Part shown: positions 1-8,388 of the stretch, in pieces
Position numbering within the stretch: the first letter of the stretch is position 1
Layout of the letters: every line of letters begins with the position of its first letter
Source: a bacterium
GTDB lineage: Bacteria > Myxococcota > UBA727 > JAUIJE01
Length of the DNA stretch: 64,000 nt
Assembly (NCBI GenBank): GCA_030431455.1
Contig: JAUIJE010000002.1
Location: 319,294-383,293, forward strand
Direction of reading: 5' to 3'
Notes under the pieces: model-generated
Seen by the model: the letters and a program-made list of their open reading frames with translations, nothing else
The model's database searches: none
Told to the model about the DNA's origin: nothing
Made by a program: the position numbers and the translations under genes

Positions 1-157
1 CCACCGGGCGCGGCGCGGCCGGGGCGGCCTTTTCGGCGCGGGGCATCACCGCCCGGGCGGCGGGGTCCTCCACGTACAGCATGGTGTCCGCGGCGGCGCA
101 GCCGCAGGCCGCGGTCAGGGCGAAGGACAGGGCAAGGCAAAGGGGGGGCGTGGGCAT
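1..157 (-). CDS. Lipoprotein, 5' part only (runs off the window)
   Basis: The first 52 codons of a gene reading leftward off the window start. The ATG at 157-155 is preceded by AAGGAG at good spacing. The N-terminus is a short hydrophobic signal peptide ending in LTAAC, which fits a lipobox with the lipidated Cys at about residue 18. The mature part begins Gly-Cys-Ala and becomes rich in Ala, Pro and Arg. The rest is missing, so no function can be given. I infer an envelope lipoprotein. It is divergent from the RRM gene at 393. Confidence 0.6.
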   Translation of the reverse strand, partial: MPTPPLCLALSFALTAACGCAAADTMLYVEDPAARAVMPRAEKAAPAAPRPV

Positions 158-392
158 GCAGGGCTCCTTTTCTGGGCCCCACTGTGCCCGGCCCCGGGCG
201 CGGGCACGCCATGGGCGCGGCATGCCTTGGTCACGAAACGGGCACGAACGGCGAATTGCCTATCTATTCTCGGTCCAGCCGATACCGTGGCCAGGCCGGA
301 AGTCCCGGTCGACGATGGAAAAGAGTGATCCATCGGTTTGTTTAGAGGTCGGTGGTATCCGCTTGCGGCTCGCCGACCCGGAAGTAGTCAAG

Positions 393-683
393 ATGAGCAA
401 GAAGCTTTTTGTCGGCTCGCTGAGCTGGAACGTTGATGACCACCAACTGCGCACCGCCTTCGAACCCTTCGGAGAGGTGACCGACGCCAAGGTCATCAAC
501 GACCGCGAAACCGGCCGCTCCCGCGGTTTTGGTTTTGTCACCTTTGCCGACGCCCAAGCGGGCAACGCCGCCATCGAACAGATGAACGGCCAGAGCCTCG
601 ACGGTCGCACCATCAACGTCAACGAAGCGCAAGAGCGTGCGCCTCGTGGCGGTGGCGGCGGCGGTGGTCGCGGTCGCTGGTAA
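393..683 (+). CDS. RRM-type RNA-binding protein, Gly-rich tail
   Basis: A 96-residue protein made of one RNA-recognition motif plus a short glycine/arginine tail. RNP2 is LFVGSL (residues 5-10) and RNP1 is RGFGFVTF (44-51), with the usual aromatic residues. Residues 86-96 are Gly-rich and end GRGRW. Such small bacterial RRM proteins bind single-stranded RNA and are often cold-induced (family knowledge). I start at MSKKLF because the RRM begins there; the frame is open upstream but that part looks non-coding. No clear ribosome-binding site is visible. A bidirectional-looking hairpin follows 32 nt after the stop. The 235-bp leader (158-392) has an AT-rich stretch near 250-270 that could hold a promoter. 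Confidence 0.9.
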   Translation: MSKKLFVGSLSWNVDDHQLRTAFEPFGEVTDAKVINDRETGRSRGFGFVTFADAQAGNAAIEQMNGQSLDGRTINVNEAQERAPRGGGGGGGRGRW

Positions 684-715
684 GCCCCGCCACCGGTCGC
701 CCGACCGGTGAACGG

Positions 716-745
716 AAAATGCCCCGCTTCGGCGGGGCATTTTTG
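716..745. terminator. Bidirectional terminator between the RRM and response-regulator genes
   Basis: A hairpin with stem TGCCCCGC/GCGGGGCA and a TTCG loop, flanked by AAAA on the left and TTTTT on the right. It lies between two convergent genes and can stop transcription from either side. Confidence 0.9.
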
Positions 746-766
746 TGTCTGGCGATCGCCGCGGGG

Positions 767-1171
767 TCAGGCCGCGCCGTCGCTGAAGTGTTCTCCGATG
801 ATGCGCGCCACCGACGGGCCGGTCAGGGGCTTGCTGAAAAAGCTGCTCACCAGCCCGCGGGCCTCGGCCGCGGCCCGGTCCGCGGGGTTGAGCGAGGTGG
901 TGAGCATCACCACCACCACCTTGGCCTGCTTTTCCGGAGGCAGCGTTTCGAACTCGTCGAGAAACTCCCACCCGTTCATGCCCGGCATGTTGATGTCCAG
1001 GAACAACAGGTCGGGGGGGGCGTCGGCTTGCTCCAAATAGCGCAGGGCCGCGGGTCCGCTGACCGCGACCTCGATGTGCTCGGCGCAGTCCATCTCGTCG
1101 AGGACCATGCGGTGCAAGTAGTTGTCCGCGTCGTAGTCGTCGACGAGCAGAATCGAGTGCAGCTTTTTCAC
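767..1171 (-). CDS. Single-domain response regulator (CheY/Rcp1-like)
   Basis: A 134-residue receiver domain without an output domain. The acidic pair D11-D12 is in LLVDDY, the phospho-acceptor is D59 in LFLDINMPGMNG, and the conserved Lys is in FFSKPL near the end. The GTG start at 1171-1169 lies one base after the stop of the upstream kinase gene, so the two are almost certainly co-transcribed and translationally coupled. The protein resembles the stand-alone regulators that partner phytochrome-type kinases. It probably acts by protein contact or relays phosphate onward; the target is not visible here. Confidence 0.88.
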   Translation of the reverse strand: MKKLHSILLVDDYDADNYLHRMVLDEMDCAEHIEVAVSGPAALRYLEQADAPPDLLFLDINMPGMNGWEFLDEFETLPPEKQAKVVVVMLTTSLNPADRAAAEARGLVSSFFSKPLTGPSVARIIGEHFSDGAA

Positions 1172-1172
1172 G

Positions 1173-3041
1173 TCATGGCTCCCGCAATACAAAACACACG
1201 TTGGTCCCCCCGAGGGGGGATTCGTCGATCCAGATGCGACCCCGGTGCAGGTCGACGATCTTACGGCACTCGGCGAGGCCGATCCCGGTGCCCCCGAAGC
1301 GGTCCCGGGGGTGCAGCCGCTGGAACATCCCGAACACCTTGTCGCGTTGGTGCTCCGGTATCCCAATGCCATTGTCGGAGACCGTGATGCGCCACCCGCC
1401 GGCCACCGCCTCGGCCCGCACCCGCACCCGGGGGGGGACGCCTTCGGTCACGAACTTGAGGGCGTTGGCGATGATGTTCTGGAACAGCCGGCGGAGCTCC
1501 ACCGGGTGGCCGGGCAGGGTGGGCAGCGGGCCCACGTCGAGCTCGGCCCCGCGGTCCCGAATCGTGGCGTCGAGATCGACCAGGGCCGCGTCCACCACGT
1601 CCTCGAGGTCCACCGACGCCACCGCGGGGTTGTGGCCCAGCCGGCTGTATTCGAGCAGGCTGTGCACCAATTCCGTCATGCGTGCGGACGCTTCGCGGAT
1701 GTACTGGAGCGATTGGCGCACCGCCGGGTCACCGCTGTCCCCCAATTGGCGGTCGATGAGCTGGGAGAAGCTCGACATCGTGCGCAGGGGCTCTTGGAGA
1801 TCGTGCGAGGTGATGTAGTTGAACTGCTCCAGTTCGCGGTTTTTGCGTTCGAGCTCGTCTTGGCGCCGGCCGAGCGCGGCGATGGCCGTGCTCAGGGCCC
1901 GGCCCAGCTCCGCCGCCTCCCCGCTGAGGTCGTCGGGGAGGGCCAACGCCGGGGCGGCGGGGTCGATGTCCGATGCCGCGTGGGCGAGCTGCTCGAGTGG
2001 CCGGGTGAAGCGGCGGACCAACCAGAATGCCAATGCCAATGCAACCAGAACGAGGGCGGTGGCCATCACCGTGAGCCGGCCGAGGATGCGGGCCACCACC
2101 GCGGTGACATCGTCGAACGAGGCCGTGCCCACGAACACCAACGGGGGCGCGCCCCCTTCGGGCCCGGGGCTGCGGCGGGCGGCCACCACCCGCCGGGCCG
2201 CGGGGTTGATCGCGGTCTGGGCGGGGGAGGTCCCCTGGAGCACGCCGCGCACCTCGGGGAAGTCGCGGTCCGCGCTGGCCGGCGCGCCGCGCTCGAACGC
2301 AAACGCCCGGGCCGGGTCGGGATGGTGCAGGTAGTCGCCGTGCCCGTTGAGCAAAAAGCGCGGGCGGTCGTCGGGGGGGAACACGTCGCGGAGCAGGCGG
2401 GTGGCGTCGAGGTTGACCACCACCAGGGCGTAGGGGGCGCCCGCCTCGTCCTCGACCAGCACGGTGGCGCGCAGCATGGGGCGGCCCGGGGCCTCGATCT
2501 GACCTTGCTCGCGGTTGAGGGAAAAGGCCGAGACCCGGGGCTCGCCCGCGGGCCCGGCCCGGCCTTCGACAAAATAGGGCTCGCCCCCTTTGGCCTGCAG
2601 CTCGTCCTCGGGGGTGCGCCAGGGCCGGCCGTCGGGCAAGCGCTCCACCCGGACCAGCTCCCGCCCGTGGTCGGCCAGCCCGATCAGGCGAATTTGGGCA
2701 TAGCTGGCCTTGCTGTACAGCATCTCTTCGAAAATCGTGGAGAGCCGGTCTTTCCACTGTTCGGTGCTCGACCCGTCGAAGGGGTCGATCCCCCCTTGGT
2801 CCAACGCCCGGGCCAAGCCGCGGATGGGCGGGGTGCCGGCCAAAAAGCGGGTGTCGTTGGTGAGCCCGTCCACCTCGTGGGTCAGGTTGGCCTCTCGCAG
2901 GGCCAGGTCCTGGGCCAACGCGCGGGCCGCTTCATCGAGCAGGACCCGGTTGGCTTCGCGGCTCAACAGCAGCGCGGCCCCCGCCGCGGTGAACACGATG
3001 AGCGACACGAGCACGAGGGCGATGCGGGTTTGGAGACTCAC
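1173..3041 (-). CDS. Membrane sensor histidine kinase with periplasmic Cache-like domain
   Basis: A 622-residue kinase from a GTG start. It has an N-terminal membrane helix (about 5-27), then roughly 300 residues of probable periplasmic sensor that includes LLNGHGDYLHHPDP, typical of double-Cache/PDC domains. A second membrane helix (about 315-335) and a HAMP-like segment follow. The HisKA box is SHDLQEPLR with phospho-acceptor H413. The HATPase domain has an N box (FQNIIANALKF), VSDNGIGI and GGTGIGL. It belongs to the EPLR class that pairs with single-domain regulators, such as the one encoded directly downstream. The ligand is unknown. Translation is open further upstream, so the start is a choice based on where the first helix begins. 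Confidence 0.88.
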   Translation of the reverse strand: MSLQTRIALVLVSLIVFTAAGAALLLSREANRVLLDEAARALAQDLALREANLTHEVDGLTNDTRFLAGTPPIRGLARALDQGGIDPFDGSSTEQWKDRLSTIFEEMLYSKASYAQIRLIGLADHGRELVRVERLPDGRPWRTPEDELQAKGGEPYFVEGRAGPAGEPRVSAFSLNREQGQIEAPGRPMLRATVLVEDEAGAPYALVVVNLDATRLLRDVFPPDDRPRFLLNGHGDYLHHPDPARAFAFERGAPASADRDFPEVRGVLQGTSPAQTAINPAARRVVAARRSPGPEGGAPPLVFVGTASFDDVTAVVARILGRLTVMATALVLVALALAFWLVRRFTRPLEQLAHAASDIDPAAPALALPDDLSGEAAELGRALSTAIAALGRRQDELERKNRELEQFNYITSHDLQEPLRTMSSFSQLIDRQLGDSGDPAVRQSLQYIREASARMTELVHSLLEYSRLGHNPAVASVDLEDVVDAALVDLDATIRDRGAELDVGPLPTLPGHPVELRRLFQNIIANALKFVTEGVPPRVRVRAEAVAGGWRITVSDNGIGIPEHQRDKVFGMFQRLHPRDRFGGTGIGLAECRKIVDLHRGRIWIDESPLGGTNVCFVLREP

Positions 3042-3208
3042 GGAGCCGGCCGGGAACGAAATAAGCGGGGGCTTAATGACTAGTCCGAATCCGGCACCGC
3101 CGCGAGGGAAATGTCGCCGGCTCCCGTGCCGCGCACCCGGGGGCGGGGGATCGGCACAACCGCCCGATGTAGGACACGATACTACCCTCACACACCCCAG
3201 GAGCGCTC
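3042..3208. promoter_or_regulatory. Divergent promoter region with a CCTACATC element
   Basis: A 167-bp gap between the leftward kinase operon and the rightward gene at 3209. On the minus strand, 3176-3164 reads TGTCCTACATCGG, which matches 12 of 13 bases of an element that also occurs at 4368-4380 and 48559-48571. In that orientation it lies about 123 nt before the kinase start. No clear -35/-10 pair is visible. Confidence 0.4.
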
Positions 3209-3979
3209 ATGACCACCCTCAAAGGCATCACCCCGACCCCCGCCCAGGCGGCCCAAGCCTACGCCGATCGTTTCGGCGCCGTAATCGACACCGCGGGGGG
3301 CAAAGACGGGCGCATCAGCCGGGCCTCGGCCGAGCGCCTCGCCGAGCGCGGCGACGCCGGCGCGTTGGTGTCCGACAACCTCGTCAACTACCTCGACGCC
3401 ACCGGACAAAAGTCGGTCAGCGCCAACAAGTTCAAGGCCGTGGTCCAGGACTACGTCGCCGCCACCGCGTCGGCCGCGGCGGGGGCCAACCAGAAGCTCT
3501 CCCTCCTCGAGATCCGCAACCTGCCCGCCGACCTCCAGGCCGACCTCAAACACCTGCGGGGCAAAGACGACCTCGCGTTGTTCCCCACCGTCACCTTCGA
3601 CGAGAACTTCCTGTACCCCTTCCTCCAGACCTGGACCGCCACCGCGTCCGTCGACGGTGGCTTTGTCTCCCGGGACAGCACGGGCACGCAGTTTTCCGGG
3701 TTGCCGGACATGGGGCCGTGGCGAGGGGTCGCCGAGGACGCCCTCGACCACATCTGGGACAACGTGCTCATCTACCGCAGCTGGCCCGAAGGCAGCCCGG
3801 TCGAGCTCGGCCGCAACCGCGCCGGGACCCTCGACATCGGCGAAGCCATCGACGAAGCCACCGGCAAGCCGGGCCTGCTCGTCCACTGGAAAGACATCGA
3901 TGACGCGAGCTTCGCGTGGTTCTACGAGAAAAAGGACGACGGCACGTACACCCGCGGCCCGGACGTGTTCCTCAACTGA
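3209..3979 (+). CDS. Protein of unknown function
   Basis: A 256-residue soluble protein with no signal peptide or membrane helix. AGGAG lies 8 bases before the ATG and a strong terminator follows, so this is a real single-gene unit. The first half is Ala-rich and helical, beginning MTTLKGITPTPAQAAQAYAD. The segment AGGKDGRISRASAERLAERG resembles a calcium-binding or EF-hand-like helix-loop region. The second half is rich in Trp, Phe and Asp and looks like a compact beta domain. I recognise no family. It is divergent from a two-component system that might control it, but nothing proves that. Confidence 0.75.
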   Translation: MTTLKGITPTPAQAAQAYADRFGAVIDTAGGKDGRISRASAERLAERGDAGALVSDNLVNYLDATGQKSVSANKFKAVVQDYVAATASAAAGANQKLSLLEIRNLPADLQADLKHLRGKDDLALFPTVTFDENFLYPFLQTWTATASVDGGFVSRDSTGTQFSGLPDMGPWRGVAEDALDHIWDNVLIYRSWPEGSPVELGRNRAGTLDIGEAIDEATGKPGLLVHWKDIDDASFAWFYEKKDDGTYTRGPDVFLN

Positions 3980-4003
3980 AGCCCCGCGCGGACCGTGATG
4001 CCG

Positions 4004-4031
4004 AAAGCCACCGGGAGACCGGTGGCTTTTT
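4004..4031 (+). terminator. Rho-independent terminator after the unknown gene
   Basis: Stem AAAGCCACCGG/CCGGTGGCTTT with a short GAGA loop and a T-run, 24 nt after the stop codon at 3979. Confidence 0.9.
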
Positions 4032-4461
4032 GGTGCGGGGCCTGATCCGTGCGCCGCGCCCAATGGACAAGCCTTTGTTTTGACGGGGTTTTTGCGGGCC
4101 CGTGGGCGACCGTCCGCAACCGCGCGGCCCGGCCTCCGGATGTCATGCAGAGGGTCGATCGCGTCCGGGTCCGGGCTGGGCGGCGATCGGTGCCAAAACT
4201 GCGGCGCCTTTCGCATCGGCGAAGGGCCGGACCCGTGTGTCCGCCGAGGGGGCCGTGGCGGTGGCGGGGGTGGGCCCTCGGGGAAGGTCACGTAACATCC
4301 TGAAATTGTTAATGTTTCCGACAACCGACGACATGGGCCACCCGACCGATGAGATATTTCACCACATTGTCCTACATCTGTTGACATCGGAGCACATCTA
4401 GGCGAGATCACCCGGGTCAACGGCGCTTTGCCGTCATCTTTGAACCCCTAGGAGTTTTGTC
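4032..4461. other. 430-bp non-coding stretch with a hairpin and an AT-rich promoter zone
   Basis: No convincing gene. A 9-bp hairpin (4206-4214 with 4219-4227, ATCG loop, one G-U pair) could belong to a small RNA. From about 4296 the base composition becomes AT-rich. It holds TGTCCTACATCTG at 4368-4380, identical to 48559-48571. Around 4372-4398 the word ACATC occurs three times, and TTGACA lies at 4381. This is probably the promoter of the small membrane protein at 4462, about 80 nt downstream. Confidence 0.45.
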
Positions 4462-4674
4462 ATGACCGCTGGTGTGATCACGTTCGTCGTCAGCTTTTTT
4501 GTCCCCTTCGCCTACTGGGCGATCATGGGCTACCTCTTCGACCGCACCATCAACGTGCGCGCGGTCGAGCACACCGAGGAGCGCATCGAGCAGCAAGGCC
4601 TGCACACCACCCCCGCGGTGGTGGTCCAGCTCCCCACCGTGGGCCAAGAGCCGGCGCTGCCCAAAGCGGCCTGA
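4462..4674 (+). CDS. Small single-helix membrane protein
   Basis: A 70-residue protein with TAGGAG before its ATG and a strong terminator 17 nt after its stop, so expression is likely. Residues about 5-27 form one hydrophobic helix rich in Phe and Val, followed by a polar tail with acidic and Gln residues. The tail's second half is Pro/Val-rich. I recognise no family. The long AT-rich upstream region suggests regulated expression. Possible roles include a membrane-complex accessory subunit, but nothing in the sequence decides this. Confidence 0.7.
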   Translation: MTAGVITFVVSFFVPFAYWAIMGYLFDRTINVRAVEHTEERIEQQGLHTTPAVVVQLPTVGQEPALPKAA

Positions 4675-4690
4675 GTTTCGCTTGAGCCCC

Positions 4691-4719
4691 AAAAGCCCCG
4701 CTTCGTGCGGGGCTTTTTT
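4691..4719 (+). terminator. Rho-independent terminator
   Basis: AAAAGCCCCGC, a TTCGT-type loop, then GCGGGGCTTTTTT, directly after the small membrane protein gene. Confidence 0.93.
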
Positions 4720-4781
4720 GTGGGCCCGCCGAGATCGCCCGCGGATTGGCCCCGGTGTCGGCGGAAGCGTACGATCGGGTT

Positions 4782-6167
4782 GTGCGCGCTTGGTTGTTCC
4801 CGCTGTGTGTGATCGCGATGTGGGGCCCCGCCTGCGCGGGCCCCGAAGGCCCGCCGGGCGAAGAGGGCCAACGGGGCGCGCAGGGTCTGCAGGGCATCCC
4901 CGGTCCCGCCGGCCCCGCGGGCCAGGTTCCCGCCGCGATCTCCGCGGTCCAGCCGCTGTCGGTGTTCGCCGGCCGGGTGGTCAGCGTGCTCATCTCCGGC
5001 ACCGGCACGCAGTTCGACCAGACCACGGTGGTCGATTTCGGCGCGGACATCGACGTCGACTCCGTCGTGGTCGCGTCCCCGGCCGCCCTCTCGGTCAGCC
5101 TGTTCGTGCGGCCCACCGCCGCCCTCGGGCCCCGCGACATCCTGGTCCAGACCGGCGAGGACGACCCGCTGACCTTCGCCGGGGCCTTCACCCTCGCCGC
5201 CCCGGTCTCGTTGTTGGCCGACCCGCCGGAGGTGCCCCAGGGCAGCCACGTCGACGTGACGGTGGTGATGCATGACCCCGACACGCCGTTCTCGGCGCTG
5301 TCGCCGCCCACCGTGGGCCTGGGCGCAGGCTCATTGGGGGAGGTGCTGGCGGTGTCCGCCCAGACCGTGGACGTGCGGCTTTACGCCGACGTCCTGGCCG
5401 CCACGGGTCCAGTGGCATTGTCGCTGTCCGCCCCCTTGGGCGACGGGACCAGCGAGTCCTTGTTGCCCGAGGCGGTGACCATCGCGCCCCGGGTGCCCAC
5501 CGAGCTGACCGCGGGCGTGCCCGTGTCGGCGACGCTGCCCGCCGACGGGGGCAACCATGTGTACGCGCTGAGCGCCCCGGTGGGCACCGCGGTGCACGCC
5601 GCGCTCCCCGCCGGCACCGGGGCGAGCGTGCGGTTGCTCGACGACAGCGGCCGATTCGACACCGCCACCCCCGCGGGGCTGACCGCCTCGCGCCCCACCC
5701 CCGACACCGGCACGGTGTACGCGGTGGTCGAAGACACCACCGGGCTCGGGGGCCCCGCCTACACGCTCAACACCGCCGCGCTCAACTTGGTCGCGGAGCA
5801 AGAGCCCAACAACGACCTGGGCAGCGCGCAGGTCATCACCGGGCCGGCCTTGCTCACCGGCGCGATCGACGCAGCCGGAGACGGCGACTTCTTCAGCCTC
5901 AACCACGCCGGCGGCGCGCTCACCGTCAGCACCCTCGCCACCGACGACGAGGCGTGCGGGCCCGACGGGCCCATCGACACCTACATCGAGTTGCTCGACG
6001 AGCAAGGCACGCCCATCGCCACCAACGAAGACGCGGGTGGCAACTGGTGCTCCTCGGTGATGTTCCCCAGCCTCGAGGCCGGGACCTACGTGGTGTGGGT
6101 GGTGGCTTCGCCCACCTACTGTCCCGCGTGCGCCTTTGGCTATCGGCTTTCGGTCATCAGTGAATAG
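4782..6167 (+). CDS. Lipoprotein with collagen-like stretch and PPC domain
   Basis: A 461-residue exported protein from a GTG start, with GGAAG upstream. The signal peptide ends WGPAC, giving a lipidated Cys at about residue 18. Directly after it come about nine Gly-X-Y triplets (GPEGPPGEEGQRG and on), a short collagen-like stalk. The middle is beta-rich with repeated Ala/Val/Asp segments, like Ig-type or IPT/TIG folds. The C-terminal third starts EQEPNNDLGSAQ and continues with GDGDFF, characteristic of bacterial pre-peptidase C-terminal (PPC) domains, which bind surfaces or substrates. No catalytic domain is visible, so I infer a surface-exposed adhesive or scaffolding protein. Confidence 0.8.
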   Translation: MRAWLFPLCVIAMWGPACAGPEGPPGEEGQRGAQGLQGIPGPAGPAGQVPAAISAVQPLSVFAGRVVSVLISGTGTQFDQTTVVDFGADIDVDSVVVASPAALSVSLFVRPTAALGPRDILVQTGEDDPLTFAGAFTLAAPVSLLADPPEVPQGSHVDVTVVMHDPDTPFSALSPPTVGLGAGSLGEVLAVSAQTVDVRLYADVLAATGPVALSLSAPLGDGTSESLLPEAVTIAPRVPTELTAGVPVSATLPADGGNHVYALSAPVGTAVHAALPAGTGASVRLLDDSGRFDTATPAGLTASRPTPDTGTVYAVVEDTTGLGGPAYTLNTAALNLVAEQEPNNDLGSAQVITGPALLTGAIDAAGDGDFFSLNHAGGALTVSTLATDDEACGPDGPIDTYIELLDEQGTPIATNEDAGGNWCSSVMFPSLEAGTYVVWVVASPTYCPACAFGYRLSVISE

Positions 6168-6176
6168 CGGTCGTGG

Positions 6177-7655
6177 TCAACGCCATGACCACTCCACCAT
6201 CACCGGTGCGCTGGTGCGCACGGTGGCGATCATCGCCGGCTCGATGGACTGACCCGGCACCATCTTGGCTTCGGCGCGCTGGGCGATCATCGCGAGCAGC
6301 AACACCGATTCAAACAGGGAAAAGGTGTTGCCAATGCACACGCGTTGCCCCGCGGAGAACGGCACGTAGGCCCAGTTGTCGCGGCCTTTGCTGTTCTCGG
6401 GCAAGAAGCGGTCCGGCCAGAACTCGTCGGGGCGTTCCCAGAAGTCCGGGTGACGGTGCACCCCGTAGAAATAGGGCATAATCCGGTCGCCCTTGTTGAT
6501 CTTGAACCCCAGGATGTTGTCGTCGGCGACGGCGTCGCGCGCCACCACCGCCACCGGGCCCCGCAAGCGCAAGACCTCGTCGACGACCGCGCGGGTGTAC
6601 TGGAGCTTGGCCAGGTCCTCGAAGGTGGGCACCCGGTCCCCGAGGACCGCGGCCGCCTCCGCCCGCAGGCGGTCCCACACGTCTTCGCGCCCCTCGAGCA
6701 GGGTGAACATCCAGGTCATGGTCAGCGCGGTGGTCTCGTGCCCGGCCACGAACAGGGTGAGCAGCTCGTCGCGGATCATCTTGTCGGGCAGCGGCCGCCC
6801 GGTGTCGGCGTCGACCGCATCCAGCAACATCCCGAGCAATGTGCCGTCGGGCTCGTCGGGGTGCGCGGCCTTTTTCGCCCGGGCCTTCTCGATGATGGTG
6901 TGGATGACCGCGTCGAGCTCGGCCAGCACCCGCTTGAACTTCAGGTTGCCCGGGGTCGGGATCGCCAGCGGCACCGGCACCCCGTTGGAGCGGTCGCCCA
7001 CCAGCTCCAAGGTCGCGACCACGGTCTCGTATTTGACGTCCGCGGCGCTGACCAACCCGGTGCCGAACATCGCGTTGATGACCACGTCGAGCGTCACCTT
7101 GGTCATCTCCCGGTGGATGTCGATCACCCCGCCGCCGGGTTTTCGGGACTGAAAGTCCTCGAAGTAGTCCTGGGCCGACTGCACCATGGAGTCGACGAGG
7201 GCGCCGAGGCCCATGCGGTGAAAGCTCGGCTGCATCAACGTGCGTTGTTTGCGCCACTGCATGCCGGTGGCGGCGATGATGCCCTGGCCGAGGATGTCGC
7301 GCAGGCCGTCGTAGGTCTTGCCCTTGATGTAGTTTTCTTTGTGGCTGGCGAGCACCCGCTCGATGCCGTCGGGGTGGGCCACGATCACGCTCGGCGACGG
7401 CCCGATCATCAGCCGGAACACGTCGCCTTGTTTTTTCCACTCCTCGTCGATGACCTGCACCAAGCCTTGTTTGCGAATGCGCGGGATGACCCCGAGCACG
7501 GGCCAGCCTTTCACCGTGGGCATGGGCCGCGCCGGGCTGGAGTGCGACTTGGCCCGCGCGGCGGCGCTGCGGCCGGCGGGTTCGCCCAGGGCCCGGGGGG
7601 GCGTCTCGGCGGCGGGCGGGGCAGGGGGCGGGGGGAGTTTTTGCGGCGCGTTCAT
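6177..7655 (-). CDS. Cytochrome P450 (1)
   Basis: A 492-residue P450 with all signature elements: I-helix AGHETT (304-309), the K-helix ExxR pair E360/R363 in EVLRL, and heme loop FSAGQRVCIG with the cysteine ligand C440. The first about 45 residues are Pro/Ala-rich and poorly conserved, with no membrane anchor. The K-helix and heme loop resemble CYP4/CYP102-like fatty-acid or hydrocarbon hydroxylases (family knowledge). The substrate is unknown, and no ferredoxin or reductase gene is adjacent. A TetR gene lies upstream in the same direction, with a perfect palindrome 12 bp before this start codon. The P450 is therefore probably repressed by that protein and induced by a ligand. Confidence 0.92.
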   Translation of the reverse strand: MNAPQKLPPPPAPPAAETPPRALGEPAGRSAAARAKSHSSPARPMPTVKGWPVLGVIPRIRKQGLVQVIDEEWKKQGDVFRLMIGPSPSVIVAHPDGIERVLASHKENYIKGKTYDGLRDILGQGIIAATGMQWRKQRTLMQPSFHRMGLGALVDSMVQSAQDYFEDFQSRKPGGGVIDIHREMTKVTLDVVINAMFGTGLVSAADVKYETVVATLELVGDRSNGVPVPLAIPTPGNLKFKRVLAELDAVIHTIIEKARAKKAAHPDEPDGTLLGMLLDAVDADTGRPLPDKMIRDELLTLFVAGHETTALTMTWMFTLLEGREDVWDRLRAEAAAVLGDRVPTFEDLAKLQYTRAVVDEVLRLRGPVAVVARDAVADDNILGFKINKGDRIMPYFYGVHRHPDFWERPDEFWPDRFLPENSKGRDNWAYVPFSAGQRVCIGNTFSLFESVLLLAMIAQRAEAKMVPGQSIEPAMIATVRTSAPVMVEWSWR

Positions 7656-7666
7656 GGGCTCGTTTT

Positions 7667-7684
7667 ACTTGCCGGCCGGCAAGT
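7667..7684. promoter_or_regulatory. Perfect 18-bp palindrome, probable TetR operator
   Basis: ACTTGCCGG followed by its exact reverse complement, centred 20 bp upstream of the P450 start codon at 7655. Its position just upstream of the P450 and immediately downstream of a tetR gene fits a classical TetR-family operator that blocks P450 transcription. Confidence 0.75.
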
Positions 7685-7740
7685 CATCAACCACATCTCG
7701 ATCTGGACCAGGCGCGGGCGGCGAGGACAGGACCGGCCGG

Positions 7741-8388
7741 TCATTGTCCCTCCTCGTCGAGCCCGAGCGAGCTTTTGACCACCAGGCGGCGGGCCGCCTT
7801 CTGGATCCGGGTGCGCAACACGTCGAGGTGATCGATCTCGTCCCCGACCACGAACAGCGCGTTGAGGCTGAGCAACAGGGCCGAGACCACGACCAGGTGG
7901 GCTTCGGCGTCGATGCCCTCCGGCTGCCGGCCCTTGCCCTCGGTGCGTTCTTGGGCCCGGCGCACGGTGTCGAACCACGGGGCGCCTTGGGCCACCAGCC
8001 AGCGCAAGGTCTGGTCGGGGTCGTCGAGCAGCTCGCGCACGATGAAGCGCGTGACCACCGGGTGGGCCTCGAAGAGGTCGGCGCCGTTTTCGACGATGGC
8101 GGTGATGTCGGTGTTGGAGCTGAGGGTGTCGATGGCGGGGCCGATCATCGCGTGCACCGCGCGCCAGCGCTCGGCCAGGCTCTCGTACACCGCCGCCCGC
8201 AGGTCGTCCTTGGTCGCGTAATGATGCTGCAACGCCTGCTTGGACAACCCAGCCTGCTCCGCCACCCGGGCCGCGGAGGTGGCCGCCACCCCGCGCTCGG
8301 CGAACAGCTGCAGGGCCGCGCTCAAAATGCGCTCTTTGGTCTCGGTGGCGATGGGCCGCCCAGGGCGGCGGGGAGCGTCGGCGGACAC
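7741..8388 (-). CDS. TetR/AcrR-family repressor next to P450 (1)
   Basis: A 215-residue regulator. The N-terminal helix-turn-helix starts PGRPIATETKERIL and continues through ATSAARVAEQAGLSKQALQHHYATKDDL, the classic TetR DNA-binding signature. The C-terminal helices (about 70-210) form the variable ligand pocket and dimer interface. It precedes the P450 gene in the same direction, 85 bp away, with an 18-bp palindrome between them. I infer that it represses the P450 and responds to a substrate-like small molecule. Autoregulation is not obvious because no matching palindrome lies upstream of this gene. Confidence 0.9.
   Translation of the reverse strand: MSADAPRRPGRPIATETKERILSAALQLFAERGVAATSAARVAEQAGLSKQALQHHYATKDDLRAAVYESLAERWRAVHAMIGPAIDTLSSNTDITAIVENGADLFEAHPVVTRFIVRELLDDPDQTLRWLVAQGAPWFDTVRRAQERTEGKGRQPEGIDAEAHLVVVSALLLSLNALFVVGDEIDHLDVLRTRIQKAARRLVVKSSLGLDEEGQ

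Noticed and set aside
1245-3083. Very long plus-strand frame opposite the histidine kinase gene
   Set aside because: High-GC shadow of the kinase gene; it has no recognisable domain and the opposite strand has complete HisKA and HATPase motifs.
4381-4410. TTGACA at 4381 as a sigma-70 promoter
   Set aside because: No acceptable -10 sequence lies 16-18 bp downstream (GAGATC), so the hexamer alone is not enough.
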